The notes under the pieces were generated by a model. The model was given only the letters and a program-made list of their open reading frames with translations, had not been told where the DNA came from and did not search any database. Source: Chaetorhynchus papuensis (Eukaryota; Chordata; Aves; Passeriformes; Rhipiduridae). From it: DNA of 64,000 nucleotides. Position 1 is the first letter of the stretch; each line of letters opens with the position of its first letter. Shown one piece after another: positions 24,866-39,800 of the stretch. The DNA lies in contig VWYX01000362.1 in the NCBI GenBank assembly GCA_013396525.1, forward strand, positions 186,001-250,000, written 5' to 3'. The position numbers were made by a program, and so were the translations under genes.

Positions 24866-27800
24866 CTGGAGCCAAAAGAAAAGACACAATTAAAGAACAT
24901 TATTTCTCAGACCACAGTGTTCTACCATAATTAGTTCATGAAATTTGCTCAGAATAGCGTAACTCTTAAAGCCCTATTATACGCATCCAGTCTTTTGCTT
25001 TGTGTGTACACTGTTTACAGAAAAAAAAATACAAAAATAATGTCCTACCACAAGTGTTTTAGGACTGTACTAATAAATCAGCTGAAACATGGCATATGAA
25101 TTTTAGCTGATGTACTTTTGTGTTCTATTCTCACTACAGCACGAGCACAGAAATACTGCTGACTTTTTGGCTGGCATCGACAAACATAACACTGAGTTTT
25201 CTCCAGTAATCCCCACATATTTTGTGCACCCCAAATCAATCCTGTTCTACCCCTGTACCTCTCCAGAGTAGCATAAGAACATCTGTTTCATTGCAACAGA
25301 CCCATCCACACTATACAACAGGAACTAAAACTCATTCTTCTGGTTGTCTAGTTACCATGACAGATTCATAAGGAATCGACTGAACAATAATTTTTCTTTT
25401 TTTTAAAAAAAGTATTTAATCAGTGGGATATTGGTGGTACAAGGAAGATTTGCACTGTGCAAATAATTAGAACGTATGAAAAACAAATTGCTCATAGCCA
25501 AATTGGGAAGCTGTAACAGTATCAGCAGATGTGCCCTTTACAGCAAAAAAAGAGAAGAAAAAAAATATTGAATTCTACAAAGTAAGCTACAATATGAAAA
25601 AGAGCTAGGCCAGCAAGGGGAAAAGCCCAGAAACCTTATAAATTACTACATCCATCCCTAACTCCCTAATGCATTCCACATTATAAGAAAACACATTCTG
25701 CTTTTACGGAAAGTACAATCATTTAAAGATGAATTATCACTATTCGAAACATAATGGGGAAAAGCCACAGTTTTTGAGTTCAAAATACAGTTATCAAAGA
25801 CTATAAAAACAGATCTCGAAATGTAATGTTGCTAGATCTGTGAAATCTGATAAATCTTGATCCCAGATAAATGTAAGAATATATGACATAAACCACAATA
25901 ATAAAAACAGAAAATGGAAGAGAGATTTTTTGATTCTGCAACTATGCATATTCTTGTATTGCATTTATTTTCACCTAAGATAGGTTCCAGATTTTTACAA
26001 AGCATTTATCCTGTGTCATACCAGATTATTGCTGCGTATTTTGCTGAACACAGAGGATTTCATTTTCATTTTGCAAAGTTACATAAGCTTTTTTTTTCCC
26101 CCTGGAGGAAGCTGCAAACAGCTTGCCTCATAAAATCTGCCAGCTTCCCTCAGAAGCTTGAGCAGAATTCTGAATCCAAAACATTGGGGGAAAGCCCCTA
26201 TTAAACACACTTTTAAAACCTTGCTTCTGCTAGTAGTTTATACATTTGTAAAGTGATACAGCAGCATTCATGTGTTCATATTTCAAATGGGGTAATATGA
26301 AAGTAACTCAATAAATACATCTCTCCAGAATGCAAACACCTTGATCGCTGTTAAAAAAATTGAATATATACTCTCATATATTCTAAGTGTCCAGTTTGGG
26401 GGGAAAGGGAACAAAACCAGTTTATTCAATAACCAGTTAGACAGCATGCTAGTTTTCAGTATCTGTGTCTCTAATACATCTATTTTTCCCCAAATCTGGG
26501 AAAAAGACTGCATTCTCTTCTCATGCCCATATATTTGGCTGTACTCCAACAGGATTAACGTCTATCTCTTTAAAGAAAAACAGTTGTCCCCTTTCAAACA
26601 ACTGAGACAAAACTCGGCAAGTATCTGGATAATACTGTAAAGCTTGGAAAGAACAAATATAATTTCATCAAACAGCTCTAACTTTTATCTAAGCAATACA
26701 TATAGAATTTGGCAGGTTCACTTAAGTTACTGGCAGAAGAGAACTGACATATTGAGTACTCGATCTGTTTGAGAAATTTCACTCACCAGTCACTTTGGGA
26801 ATCCCCTGCAAGCGTGGCACTGGTAACGCTACTATTATGCCCAGGTTTGTTCCAACCAGCAATAAACCATGGCACACCAGGAGGCTGGTCACAGAGACAC
26901 GCTGCTGCCCTGTGGAGTTTAGCAAGTGCTCTGTTACTGAAGAGTGATGACCTTTGCCTACATCAAAGTAACTTCAGGCAAACACAATCAGCTGTACCGT
27001 CTCAATTCAGCAAAGGCAAATATTTTGCTGGATTATGGTATTACATTTCACATACATGGCAATTTAAATACTATTGAACTTCTGAAACATTCTGCCCTAA
27101 ATCTCTAAACCACAGCATCTAAAGGTAGACACATACTGTCTCTACAAACATGCTTTTAAGAATAGGCTATGTTTGTATATTCCCAATAATAAAACTGAAA
27201 GGCATTTCACTTCACAGTACTCAGTAACACACTATACTCAAGACTCAAGCCTGTTCATGATTACTTTTTTCTCCTAGTTTTTAATCAGTGAAACTCTATC
27301 AGAAGTGCTGTGTCCACCTGTCTGAGTTTAGGTCCCTGCATACAAGAATGGCATTGGCGTACTGGAAGAAGTCCAGTGGAAAGCAACCAAGATGATCAGG
27401 AGACTGGAAACATTAGAGGAAATGCTGTCTGCACCTACCTGATGGAAGGATGCACAGAGGACAGTCAGGCTCTATTCACATGTGCACAGTGATAGGGTAA
27501 GGCACAACAGATCAAATTTAGAGCATGGGAAAATTGTATTCTATGTAGGAAAAAGCTGCTTCACCATAAAGGTGGTCAAAAACTGCAATGGGTTGCTCAG
27601 AGAGGTTGTGGAATCTCCATCCTATCCAAAAATACTAAAAATTTGGCTGGACAAGACCTTGAACAACCAGGTCTAATCAGGCCTTCTTCACAAAGGTTGA
27701 ACAAGACAGCCCCCGGAATAATTTTCAATTAAAATTCCGCTATGATTCTATGACTTTCTACAACATTGTTTAAAGGATTGGTATTTTTCTAATGAAAACA

Positions 27801-30800
27801 AAGTAATTTTTGCTTGCAATGCTTACTAAAACTATGTTTGATTCAGTTTAGATGGATTTTTAAAATACCCTTGACAAGTTTCAGGAACGGAAACTATGGT
27901 CTGCCCAAACTTTTTCCCAAGTTTATGGGGAGGAGCATTTAAACTCTGCTCGAAGCTCGAAGAGTTTCAGGTTCAAAACATACACATTCTTGGATATATT
28001 ATTAACTCTACATGTAAGAGAGTGGTCATTCCACCTTCATCATAGCTCTCAAGTTGTGAATCACTTCATCAGTAGGTTGAGAATTTGGATTCCATGTTTG
28101 ATTTAACATGAGTGAACCCTCATAGCCTACACTTTGGAGAACTCATTATGGAGTTTCACAAATGAATGCATTTTCTGTCTTGTCCCTTGAAGCTGAGCTA
28201 ATTTACATGCAAGAATATATGAATTACAGACTCACTGGGAAAGCAGGGAAGGAGCAGCTTGACTGGAGCCCAAAGCACTTGACTAGAAAACAGGAGGCAG
28301 ACCACAGCCCAAGTCTTTCCTCCCAGAACTTTATAATCCAAAATATTAACCCAGCAATGATGTGTTTTAAGAGGCTCACATAGGGTCAGATCTGGAATCC
28401 AAGTGCTGTCTACCTAAAAGCACATCCGAAAACACCCTAAAGGCAAAATGATCAGGTTATCCTTGGCAGGTGTAACAAGGACAAGTTTAAAAGGCTCCAT
28501 CTACTCGTGCAGACCTTTAGAGACTCCTCAGTTGATGTCCATGAATTTCCATGGTGTTTATGCTGGTAGGATGCATCATCTCTCCTCAGCTAAATAAGCA
28601 AGGATGGAGTAGGTTGCACACAAATTACAAATCTTTTGAAGTGCAGTGCTTGCCTTTTCAATGGGTTTTTTGTTTAGTTGGGTTTTGGTGTTAGGGTTTT
28701 TTTGGTTTTGTTTTGGATTTTTGAGATATTAATGGGATTAATTTAGTTTCCAAAACAAAGCACACAAATGCACTCCTTCAGCACAAAAGAAGTTTCAACA
28801 GTAATGCCCAAACACCTCTATGTTCTAGAGTACTCAAAAATCAGTATTTGAATTCTGTGATTTAGAACTCAGGCTTACTGAAGTTATATATGACATGAGT
28901 CCTCTCCTACCACCTGTGCCACAGCAAGTGCAAGCTAATTACAGGTTAGCTTAACTTAGAGCTTGTTTTACAAACCACACAAATACTTGTGTACAATTTT
29001 TTAACTTTTAAAAATTATCAAAGCCTCCAAGTGCACTTTTGCCTCTCAATCCCCTACAGAAGCAAGATGCTCCCATTTTTAAACAACTGATCTTTAATGC
29101 TTTTTAAAGCATTTAAAAGATAACATTATATTCATGACTTTATACTTCAAACCTGAAGCACCTTTTAGACAGTAATTTTTACCTGGGAAAACTGGCAAAT
29201 ATGCATTGCTGTTTCCACAGGCAAAACTAGCAAATTATCAGCCAGCAACTTAGAATCTTGAACACTGAGCACAGCCTAAAGAATGAAACAGCTACAGTGA
29301 GGTCAAACCAGAAACTGCTTGCCGTGAAATCTTGGAAAAGCAGGAAACATCTGCATCTGAGAAGATACTTTGAAATAACATGATACAACTAAAAAAAAAA
29401 TAGATTTTAAAAAAATACTATTTTAAAATATTAATTTATCTGCTAGCAAAGGTTTGAAATCATACTTATCTTTGTTATTTTCTGACTTTTTGTTTTGATT
29501 TTTTCGAATTCAGAGAAAAATAGTCAATCCAATTCTCCAGAAGGTATTACGCAGTAAGCAGAGATATTAACAAGTTAAGAAGGGAAAATTATAAACATAT
29601 ATGCCAAAACCAGTAAAATACTCATCTTTAAATAACAACTTTTAGATCACACTGTCCCATTGAAGAAAAAACTGTTAAAACCTGTAAAATAATCGGACCA
29701 AGATCTTGACTTTACAAGAACTGAAGCCAATATTTAAGCTTAAACACAGACAAATGGTTTTACTGTGTATGGTCTGCTCTGTGTTCACCCTTCTCAGGTC
29801 TCCATTACAACCACCACCAGAGCTGGATAAATCCTTACAGGTCTGAATTCAACCCCAAATAGGTGCAATTGCTGCATATCCTCCTACATGGCCATGCTGC
29901 TCTTATAATGTAAAAAACCAGCCCACAGTGCAGATCTGCTGGGCTGACCTAATGTTTTCTCATCTTTTTATCATTTCCCAGCAGTATGATCACAAAGCAA
30001 CTGCATTTCATAGTGTGGCACCTAGAGGGGTAGGAAAAAAGCAAGCTGTAAAGCCTCATAGCAGAGTTTGTTTTCCGTAGAGAGGAAATTATACTTTTCT
30101 TTTCTTTGCTTTTGTCATCTGTTTCCAGGAAACACACATGCCATTAGAGGATATATGGATATAAACAGAATATAGCAACTTAAGCAGAAATCATCTCTTT
30201 GTTAAACAGGTAACCTGTCATCACCTATATGAGCATGAAGTATCAAGGTCACAGTAATCATAGTAACCTCTTCAAAAGGCCAAATTCTTTTAGAGCTGAG
30301 AGCAAAAACATGTTTAAGGATGTTCTTTAATATAATACTGACTGTGACTATGAAAAAACAAGTGATCTGTTCATGTACAGTATGATTTTTTTTGGTGTGA
30401 GCTGTGACAAAGGCTGGTGAAAAACTGCCTTTGTTGAACCTTCAACTACAGATCACAAATATTTAAGCATAAACTTGCTCTACAAATGAAGTATGTTGCA
30501 CTAGTGAAATGTGAGTATTTGTCTTCAAATGTTCATAGATTTCTCTGCTGCTCAGTATGTCCTCTGTTAAGATAACAGAGCTGTGCTTGGGCTCCTTAAA
30601 AGCAATCCAGCTGTACTGTGAATCCACAGTGAACTAGACAGTGAAATAAATAGCTAGCTGGACCTATAACAATGATGATGTTCTTCCTCTCAACCATTCT
30701 CTTCCTTTCTCACATGGCATTTGATTTTTCGTTACAGAACACAATCTTGATACACATTACTAAGAAATATTTCTGATGATACAAGAAGTAAAGGTAGTAC

Positions 30801-33800
30801 AGACCAGTCTAGACTAAATGCCTATCCCACAGTCACCTCTGTGACCCTGGTTTAATTTTCAGTCCTGCATTCCTAAACACAAACTTTCCGTAACTCCAGA
30901 AAGTGAGAGGCCTCCCAGCTCCAATACTCATTAGTGGACTGCCACAGATTTAAAATTACCTCCAGCAGATAAGAATCTGCCAGACACAGACTGCTTTTCT
31001 GTATTATTAAACTTCACCAAATCATGACAATTGCCTTCTGAGCCATTTCACTGCCCTGTGATTCTGTCCTGCCCACTGTGCAGGGCTGTCCTCCCCAAAG
31101 CACAGAAGGCACGTCCTTTACAAGACAGAGAGCAGTGATATTCAAAACTGTGTTCTCCTAAGGACAAAATTGGGGAAATTTAATGCTATGAGAACTCATT
31201 ATTAAGGTTAGGAGACCCTCCAACTCTGCTTAGTTACTATAAATATCTTTTAAATACAGCACTGTAACTCACCGTAACCATTCCTGACAGTAAGTTTTTC
31301 TTTTACTAGTACGGTATAACAACAAAAAAATTTCATTACCTTCATGAAGCAACGTTCCTCTTATTTACATTATTTTAAGCAAAGACAGAGGACATCTCTA
31401 GGTAGCCTATCAGGCCAGTATTACATAATGTTACTACTAAAATCCTGGGAAAAGAAGTCCAGCTTCTTCAAAGTTATCCAGAGATCTTGCCTTTTAAATC
31501 CCCCTTCTTAAGACCCTTAGCAATATTTTTATACCAATTTCTTCTCTCATTTCAATACAACTTGAATTTTTATTTGTTATTTTTACATATTAAGGAACTT
31601 CTGTTGAATTTCAGAAAACTAACAGAGCATTTTCCTTTAAAACTAAATGTCGTAAGAATCTCCCAAGAAAGCAAATACAAATATTGTAAATACACAGCAA
31701 TTTCACTGTGTTGTAATTCAGTTTCACTTTGTTGGTTTTTTATCCTTTTTAATCTCAGTATATAATATACAGAACTTGATTTATTCTTTAGCTCCTTTTA
31801 GTTCCAAAACTGCTGCTTTAGTTCTTACTGCTGCTTTATTATGTAAACTTCCTACTACTCTGTCTTTTAGCTTTTGTTGTTGCAGCATTCTGGAGATCAT
31901 ATAAACAGGCCTGAGAGCTGCAGCTAAATAATTGAAATTCATTTCATTTTTAGAAAGGAGTCTCCCTTTGAACATTTGCTGTAATAATGTCCTACTCCCA
32001 AAATAAACTTCCATTTCCATTCACTGGTGTGCTTTCTGTGAAGACATTGAGAAAAAAAAAGGAGCTAAAATGGGTAAGGATGACACCATGGAGCTATAAT
32101 TAGCTAAAACTCCTTTACAAAAATAATGGTATGTTGTATCAGCAGTTTTATTGCTATGGCAATGAACACAAAGATTAATTTTGAAGATTTTTATATGCAG
32201 AAAATATGTAAAAGGGAGGTCCTACTTCCCTTTTTCTCCCCCACTATGAACAGCAGAACATACTAAAAGTTAATCTTTTCACAACCAATCTTGATTTTTT
32301 TGCATCATTGCGACGAATTCAATCAAATAATCTATTTAAAGGCAGGTGATTTGCTGCTGTTCAGTGCTGGAGCTACGGTCAAACACAGCATGTAAAAAGA
32401 ACATGACAAACAGACACAATTTATAATAGAGTTTCATTGCAAAGCTAATGTCATCTGAAAGAAAACATGGTAAGGAGACAGACACTGAAGAAGTGAAACA
32501 TTTTTGATGTAAGATTTATACCTATCTCCTGTGAGAATATAATATAAATATAATCTCTGTGTGGGAAGAACTGGCTTCTGCTAGATAAACTAAGCAATAA
32601 AGCTGGCATACACATTACCCATAAAAAACTGCAGAATCTTGGTCTATTCCAGTCTACAAAGAGGGAGAGACAGAAGGAATGGTTGTCCACTCATGGATAC
32701 CTTATGCTCAGCCATGCCAGTACCACTTTTCTTCTCTCTCCTTCCAGCACTGCCACAGCTCCCACCTGATGTGCTTGCTGATGCTGAGGTCCTTGTCACT
32801 TGCTAAACTGACACAAGCCATTGCAACCGCCTGTTGAACAGTTTTTGTCTTAAAACACATAAAGTGCTGTAAAACCTTCTCCTAACAACCACAAGTTTAA
32901 TTTAAAATTAGCCATTTAATTCAAAAACTCAGAGCTCCAGTCAGCAAAACACTGAACACACTTCAAAATGGCAGCGTGTGAGTGGTTCAGCTGAGTTCGC
33001 TGGGTCTACTGAAATTAAGCAAGTGTTTTTTTGGTCCAGATGTTAGGCAAAATGATTCCATCATGCACATGATTCTAAGGTTTCAGAAGCAAATGCTAAT
33101 CTCTGCAAAATAAACACATTTTCATGACAGATTACACTGTCCAGCTGTTTCACAGTCACACAAAAAATATGGCCAAACAGAAAAATACACCTACTTATCT
33201 ATAAAATTACATTGATAACCTCTAAGGAGAAGAGCTGTTTCTCAAGCAGCTCACTGCACACATTGTTTGCCTGGGCAGGAGATGGACTATGACTTACTAA
33301 AGCAAATAGTCAGGAGACATCAGACTCAAAGTCTGAGATGAACCTTCTGATTCTGGCCTAATCTACGGCACTGGAGATCAAGAGTGATAAAACAAAAATG
33401 TTACCATAGGATGCAATTCAGCTACCTGGCAACATATTGTGAACAGGTGTGGCAATGTTAACATCCTGGAGGTGCTTCAGGGTCTCCGTGTGGAACAGTC
33501 GAAGAGTAGATCCAGATGTGAAGGCAATCCAGACTCCCACTCCAGCCACAGCCATGTGAGAGATTACCATCCCTTCCTCTTGATGGGCTTCAAAATGGTT
33601 CTGCAAGAAAAACAAGGGCTCTGTGGGGAGATGCAAGTCCAGAATATCACTCAACCTTTCTTATCAGCTTTTCAGTGTAGGCAGTGTATCTTCATCTTCT
33701 TTGACAAGGACAAAACTTCCTCTGCTTCGCTCAGGGTATGTTCTGATAGCTGCACATGATGTGTTAATTTCCCAGGGATGGACTTTTTTATCATCATTAG

Positions 33801-36800
33801 TATGGAAGGATTCTCAGTTCCTGAGCCAACGTTCTACCTAATGACAAAGTAACTCAGATTTTCTGTTTTTTAAAAATATTGCATGGTAGAGGCTGGAAAG
33901 CCCACAACAACTCAGACTTAAAAGGATCTTGTATTTCCTTATTGATGCTCCTTTGGGAAAACTACCACAGCTGTACTTTTATCTACAGCAGAACTTCTGT
34001 TTCAACAATAAAAAACACTTTCCTTTTGTTCTGCCATGGGGTCTTTTCATAACAATAATAGAATGTAATAAAAATTCATATTTAGAAAGTAGTGTGTTTA
34101 AGAATATAAACACACAATTATTTGCTCAGTTACACACATAACAATGTGAGCCTTAATATTGTGGCTTGGTTTTCGATGCTTCTGAATTTCACAAGTATTA
34201 GCTATTTTTTTTTCCTGCCTTTCAAAGAATTGATGGCTTTTGAGTACTTCTAGGAGATAGACCCAAGGCTACTGAAGCGAACCTGACCAGCAACTTGCAC
34301 TGTTTCAAATTAGAAGAAAAATTAAGAAGATTGCAAGAAAAGAATTTTCTCTGGAGTGATCCGACCACAGCTGGTAATTCTGTTGGTGCCACTGAAAACA
34401 ACTTGCACATGCATTTTTGTCACATTCCATTTTACCAGCCAACTCATTATACTCCCACTGAAGTCTGTCCTGCCATTCGTACAGCTGGAACACACAGACC
34501 CATCTGAAATAAAACTGTATACTGCAAACACGACAAGAAAACTGTAGAAAGAACTATTCTTCTCATTGAAAGGGTCTTCTAACATAGAGCAGGAGCATAC
34601 CCGAAAACTGCACCTTCTTATGCAGAGATTTTTGCATAAAGGATAGCTCTGACATCTCTTTCAATTACATGTCTACCTGAAAAACAACGAGCTAGCCTTT
34701 TACTTCTGTTTTTCTTTTCTTTTTATAACAAGAAATACAGATTCAAAGGAACAAAAATATCTTACTCCTTTTCTTATCAAAAGAATTGAACTTCATTTTC
34801 TTTTTCTCTTTTAGTTTTCATACCTACATTCCTCTCTATTCAGAGCCTGGCTTTTCCCCCTCAGGCTCTCCCATTCTAACTACAGCAGCACGGGAGCTGC
34901 AGAAGGCACCGTGGATGCCACAGCCCAATGCAGCTCACCAGTGTTCCAGCAGTGTGGGACACAGCAGAGCCCTTCTATTGAGGGGGTGTCACTTACACCA
35001 AACTGCACCAAGACAGGGACAATTTCTGCAGCTTCAGACAAAGAGGATAATGGGTGCCATCACCCTCAAAGTCAAACACATGTCTTTCACTACTTTAAAG
35101 CAGCTACAGTAGTTGTGAACACACACTCGTGTATAGGGATTTCCATTTGGTTTTGTTTACTCAGCTGAACATTTCAGTGTAACTCCTGTATAGTTAGCAG
35201 AGTTTTAAAAACAAGACAAAACAGACTAGGATAGAATGACCCTCAACCAGTGACTTTATTCCATTAAATACTCTGGCACCTTTTGAAGTTTTTAAACAAA
35301 CACAAACTACCTTTGCAGAGTACAAGGAACTACAGGCACAGACCATTATTGGATGTGGGTCTGTACCCAACAGCAACACAACTGTCAGATCCAGGGTCAA
35401 AGCCAAGTGACAAGTTTCTTCTTCACAGAAAGAGGATCAGAGTATGTAATTAATATATAACAGCAATTGATGCATTTCTCATGTGTGCCCTGCCAAGGAT
35501 CTTGAGGCATTGTGCCAGTTTGGGGCACAGTGCCAACAAAAGACATTACCTAAAACATTCTATTACAGCAACGTATCATTAGAACAAGTAAATTGAAAGT
35601 CTTACCCATAACAGAGGGCAGAAAAAAAAGCAGAAGTGAGTAATATCCAAATCCAATACACACAATGCCAAACCTGCTCATTTACTAAAAATATTAAATA
35701 AAGAAAAAATCTTAAATAAAAATCTTAGCAAAGCAAGGAGGCATGGAATGAGATTGTCTTCAAGGACAATGTATTTTGCACTTAGCAAATGCACAGACAG
35801 GGTAATATGAGATACCCGTGAGGCAAAGAGTGCATCACAAAGTTTACAAAATAGTCTTGAATATGCTCATGGGCTTGCAAAAATATGGCCTTAAAATGTT
35901 GTCAGGTGCCTTTACCGATAATGTACATGATGCAGAGCACAGTAGGTATGCATGCCAGTAGCAATGAACTAGCAAGCAGCTGCATTGCAGTATATATGGA
36001 CTATATCCACATGAAGTATATGGAGATATAAAGGAGTTCAGTAAAGAGGGAAGAGTAACAGTTGAGCCCTGTGCAACACCTGGATTCCTGCTGATAGAGC
36101 GAAGATTAAGTTTATGCAAAAGATCTTGAGTCAAATCATTACTACTAACTCTCAACAAGAGAGAGCACAGAGGGAGAACAAACATTTCCTTGCTGCTGCT
36201 TCCCTTCATCCAGCAAAGCTTCTGCTCTTCACAATAAGGAAGAGGCAGCTCAGATGTTAAAACATTTGATATAGACAGAGTTTAAATTGTCTCATGTATC
36301 ATATAATATTGAAACAATATTGCCAACAAACATGGTAAGGACAACATAGCAGATCACTTTTGGAAAAATAAACCTAGGAAGTTATCAAAACAAGTCAGGT
36401 CACTAAGTAGGCAGCAACACTGAAAACATTAGTGACCTGTTTAGTCTGGTGAGATGATAAGAAAAAGATCAGTATGTCTTAAGACCCATAAAGAGGCAAC
36501 ACAAAATCATCACTTGTTCACAGTTCTGTAAGGAGAATGACATGCTATGCCAAGGGTATCTGTGTGAAATAAAAAAGATGACCCTCAGCCAGACATACAG
36601 AAAACCATCATGTTATTGAACAAAATTATTTATATTGAAAAAATATTACTCAACCCATATACACGATTTCTTATATGTTGTTTGCTGCAACACTCATTGT
36701 GTATAATGGACCTATAACAATCTGACCTCTGAATACAATAGATGGCTTAGTTGAGAAATGAGAAGAATCCTCCTGTGATGCTTTTGTAGGAAAATCTGTA

Positions 36801-39800
36801 GTAACAGCTGCAAAATGAAACTGCCATGTCTGAGAGATACTGGTAGAGTATTTGTTATTTTATTTCTCCAAACTTCTGTTTTCAACACTGCAGTCCATGA
36901 TATTGTACTGTATTATGACAGAGTAAGCTTTAAACATTCTTTAATCCTCAAAGCTTGTTTAACTCTGGGTTTGTTCTCCTCTGCCAAAACAGCCCAGAAT
37001 AGCCCAAACTGCAGCCATACCACCTGGTTTAGGGAGAGCTTTGTTACAGAATTAGGCCAGAATTGGCAAACTTACAGAGATCTGTCTGTACATATCCAGC
37101 CTCACACAGGAACAATCTGGCTGTGATTTCTTACTGTTTTCCTGGTGAGAATCTGAGAGATTTGTCACCAAAGACTGTAAAACAGTAACCATGTGTCCTA
37201 GAGGCCATGAAACTAATGAAAGTCTGTTTCAAGCATCTATCCAAATCACTCTTCCAAAAGCTTTCCCTAATCATACCATTCAAACTACCAACGAAACAAA
37301 CCTTAAAGAAAAGCAAAGTAGGGAAATATATGATCCAAGCATCTTACTAGATGAAACAAATCACTCAGAAAACACAGAAAAAGGCAGAGGAAATCAGGAT
37401 GTTAGCTATTTCCCTGCAAACCCATGACAGTGACTCACAGAATCAATTGTACCAAACAGACAATTGTTGGGAGAAAACACGATCATCAATGAAAAAAAAA
37501 GCAGCAACAAAGCACACAAAGAAGGAGGCTGTGAGCTCATCGTGACTCCTGTTTCAAAGAACTTCATGGCTGTAAACATGCACTTCAGTGACACTCTATT
37601 GTAGGTTGAAGGAGAGGCTGAACTCCTAATGTTTCATCAACTCTTTAACTTTGGAGGGCTGAGATGTTCTTTTGGTGAAAGCTGTAATTTTGACAGAAAT
37701 AAGGGCTTAGCATTTCCTGGAAAATGTGGTCACAAATGTGAGTTTGGATCCTTAACACTCTTCTCTCGTTCCAGAAAAGACAGCTTTTGTGCACTGTTCA
37801 TCAGAAACTGCTCTTATGCAAATAAAGTTTTTGTAGGCCACCGAGAAGCAAAACTATGAAAAAATACATTATGAAATTATCACAAGGTACAAGTAACATC
37901 TAACTATATAGAGGTAGTGTCTTAATTAAACCTTCTTCTGTAATTAACATGAATTCCTATAGGCACCCACTTCTCTGCTGCCTTACCTCAGATTTCATTT
38001 TCAAGAAAATCTCTTGCCCCAAATACTCATCATTTCCAAGCACCTTATGGAAACCAGCGAGTAAACGGAAGCAAGGTCTAATGAGACATCAGCAGAGAAC
38101 ACAACAGAAGAATTACAGACTAAGGGAGTGGGATTTAACAGAACTGAGACCATATTCAATAAAAAGCTTCCTGAATCATGATGCTTCTTAAACAGATTTT
38201 CATCTTTAAAATTTCACCACTTATACCCTGTAGCATAATAGGTGAGCAATGCTTTTGAAAGCGTTTACCTCTATGGAATGCGTCACAGTGCTGATTATAA
38301 AAATTTGTCCACCACATGCTGCCCAAATGGTCTCCTCCATCACAAGCAGACTTCTAACAGGCAGAACCCCCAATTTAACTATCTTCTGAGGTTCCGTGTT
38401 CCATGTCCCATCTTCAACAAAAAAAGAAGAAAGGTTATACACAACCAAATGGTGACCTTTGCTTTAAAACAGTTCTGAAAAGCCCATGCTTGCATTTCTT
38501 CTGCAAGTTGCCACTTCAAGCTACACTGTGATTTGTATATTTTTTAGCTTCCAGGGCAAGTTTGTAAGGATAAAACAACATTAAGGAGAAAACCCAAACC
38601 TAAGTACTCATATATCTGTCAACAGCACCAATGTTATCTAGATTAAATGATAATCCAGGAATACCACATTGCTGTTCAGGTACAACTGCTTTGCTTTCCA
38701 GAGGAAATACAGGCAGAAACCCATGGCTGACACAATTGTCTCCAACTCAGAAAGAGCTCACAACCAACTTTTCAAGATGAATCAATTTCTCACTAGGACA
38801 GAATCATCTTTCATGTGCAAAGTAGTCAGGAAGACTTTTACTGTAGGCTCTCATGGGTGCAGATCACTCTCTAAGAGCATATTGATAGAATGGGCCTTCC
38901 TGCTACTTGATGCTTCATTTAAGAAGGAAATTTAAAAAAAAAAAAGAAGAAATTAAAACTTGGTCTTGTGCCATATCTTCACTTTTCTTACTTTTCCCAC
39001 TAATTATAAAACCCTCAGTGTTCTCTTTGGACTGCATTTAGCAGATCTAAATTAAATTATGCATGTGTATGTGGCACAATCAGTTATTCAGAGAGGTTCT
39101 GGTAAGAACTGCACATTTTAACCTTCTGCTCTGGACACTCTCAATTGCCATCTCTTTGATACAAGGACTAGCAGATTATATATCCCCAAATCTAAGAGCC
39201 AGCAACACGAGCTTCTTGAAACAGTTGTAGCTTTATCTTTTATACATACAAATTGACATACAAAGTACATCGATAATAATTTTAATGTTTTCATATTAGT
39301 TTATATATTGCAAGTGCTCATTGAATATTGTCTCAAGGATAACATTTCTATACATTATAATTTATTAATAATATAAAAATCTGTTAAAAGTAACTGGGTT
39401 TTACACTGAGATAAAATATTTCAAGAAAGCACCATTTCTCCATCGAAAAGCCTTCTTCCTGCACAAGCTGCAAAATGTTGCCTACTTTTCTGACACTGGT
39501 TTCAGCTCAGTAACCACTTAAATTTTGATTGATGAGACCAAAGTAAACACATCTTTAGGCAAGCACTTAAGTACAAGTTTTTCTACTTCCTCCTCAAAAC
39601 AAGTGCATCTCCTATTATTTGCTTAGGGAAAGGGAGTACAAAATTTCCTGCTTCACCAGTAACAGTAGCAACACTAATAATGAGAATCCTCCGCTCTGGA
39701 GTACTTCTCAACATTGCTGTCATCCCTGTGATACAAACTCTGCTGAGTCATTCTCAGGATGTGGCTCTCTTCTGAAAGCATCTTTGTAAAAGTGACATTT

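Noticed and set aside
24640..24930. 96-codon plus-strand open frame
   Set aside because: Antisense shadow of the last ARHGEF10 exon.
27310..27676. Two consecutive 60-64 codon frames on the plus strand
   Set aside because: They are translations of the 3' end of the CR1 copy, which lies beyond the CR1 coding region.
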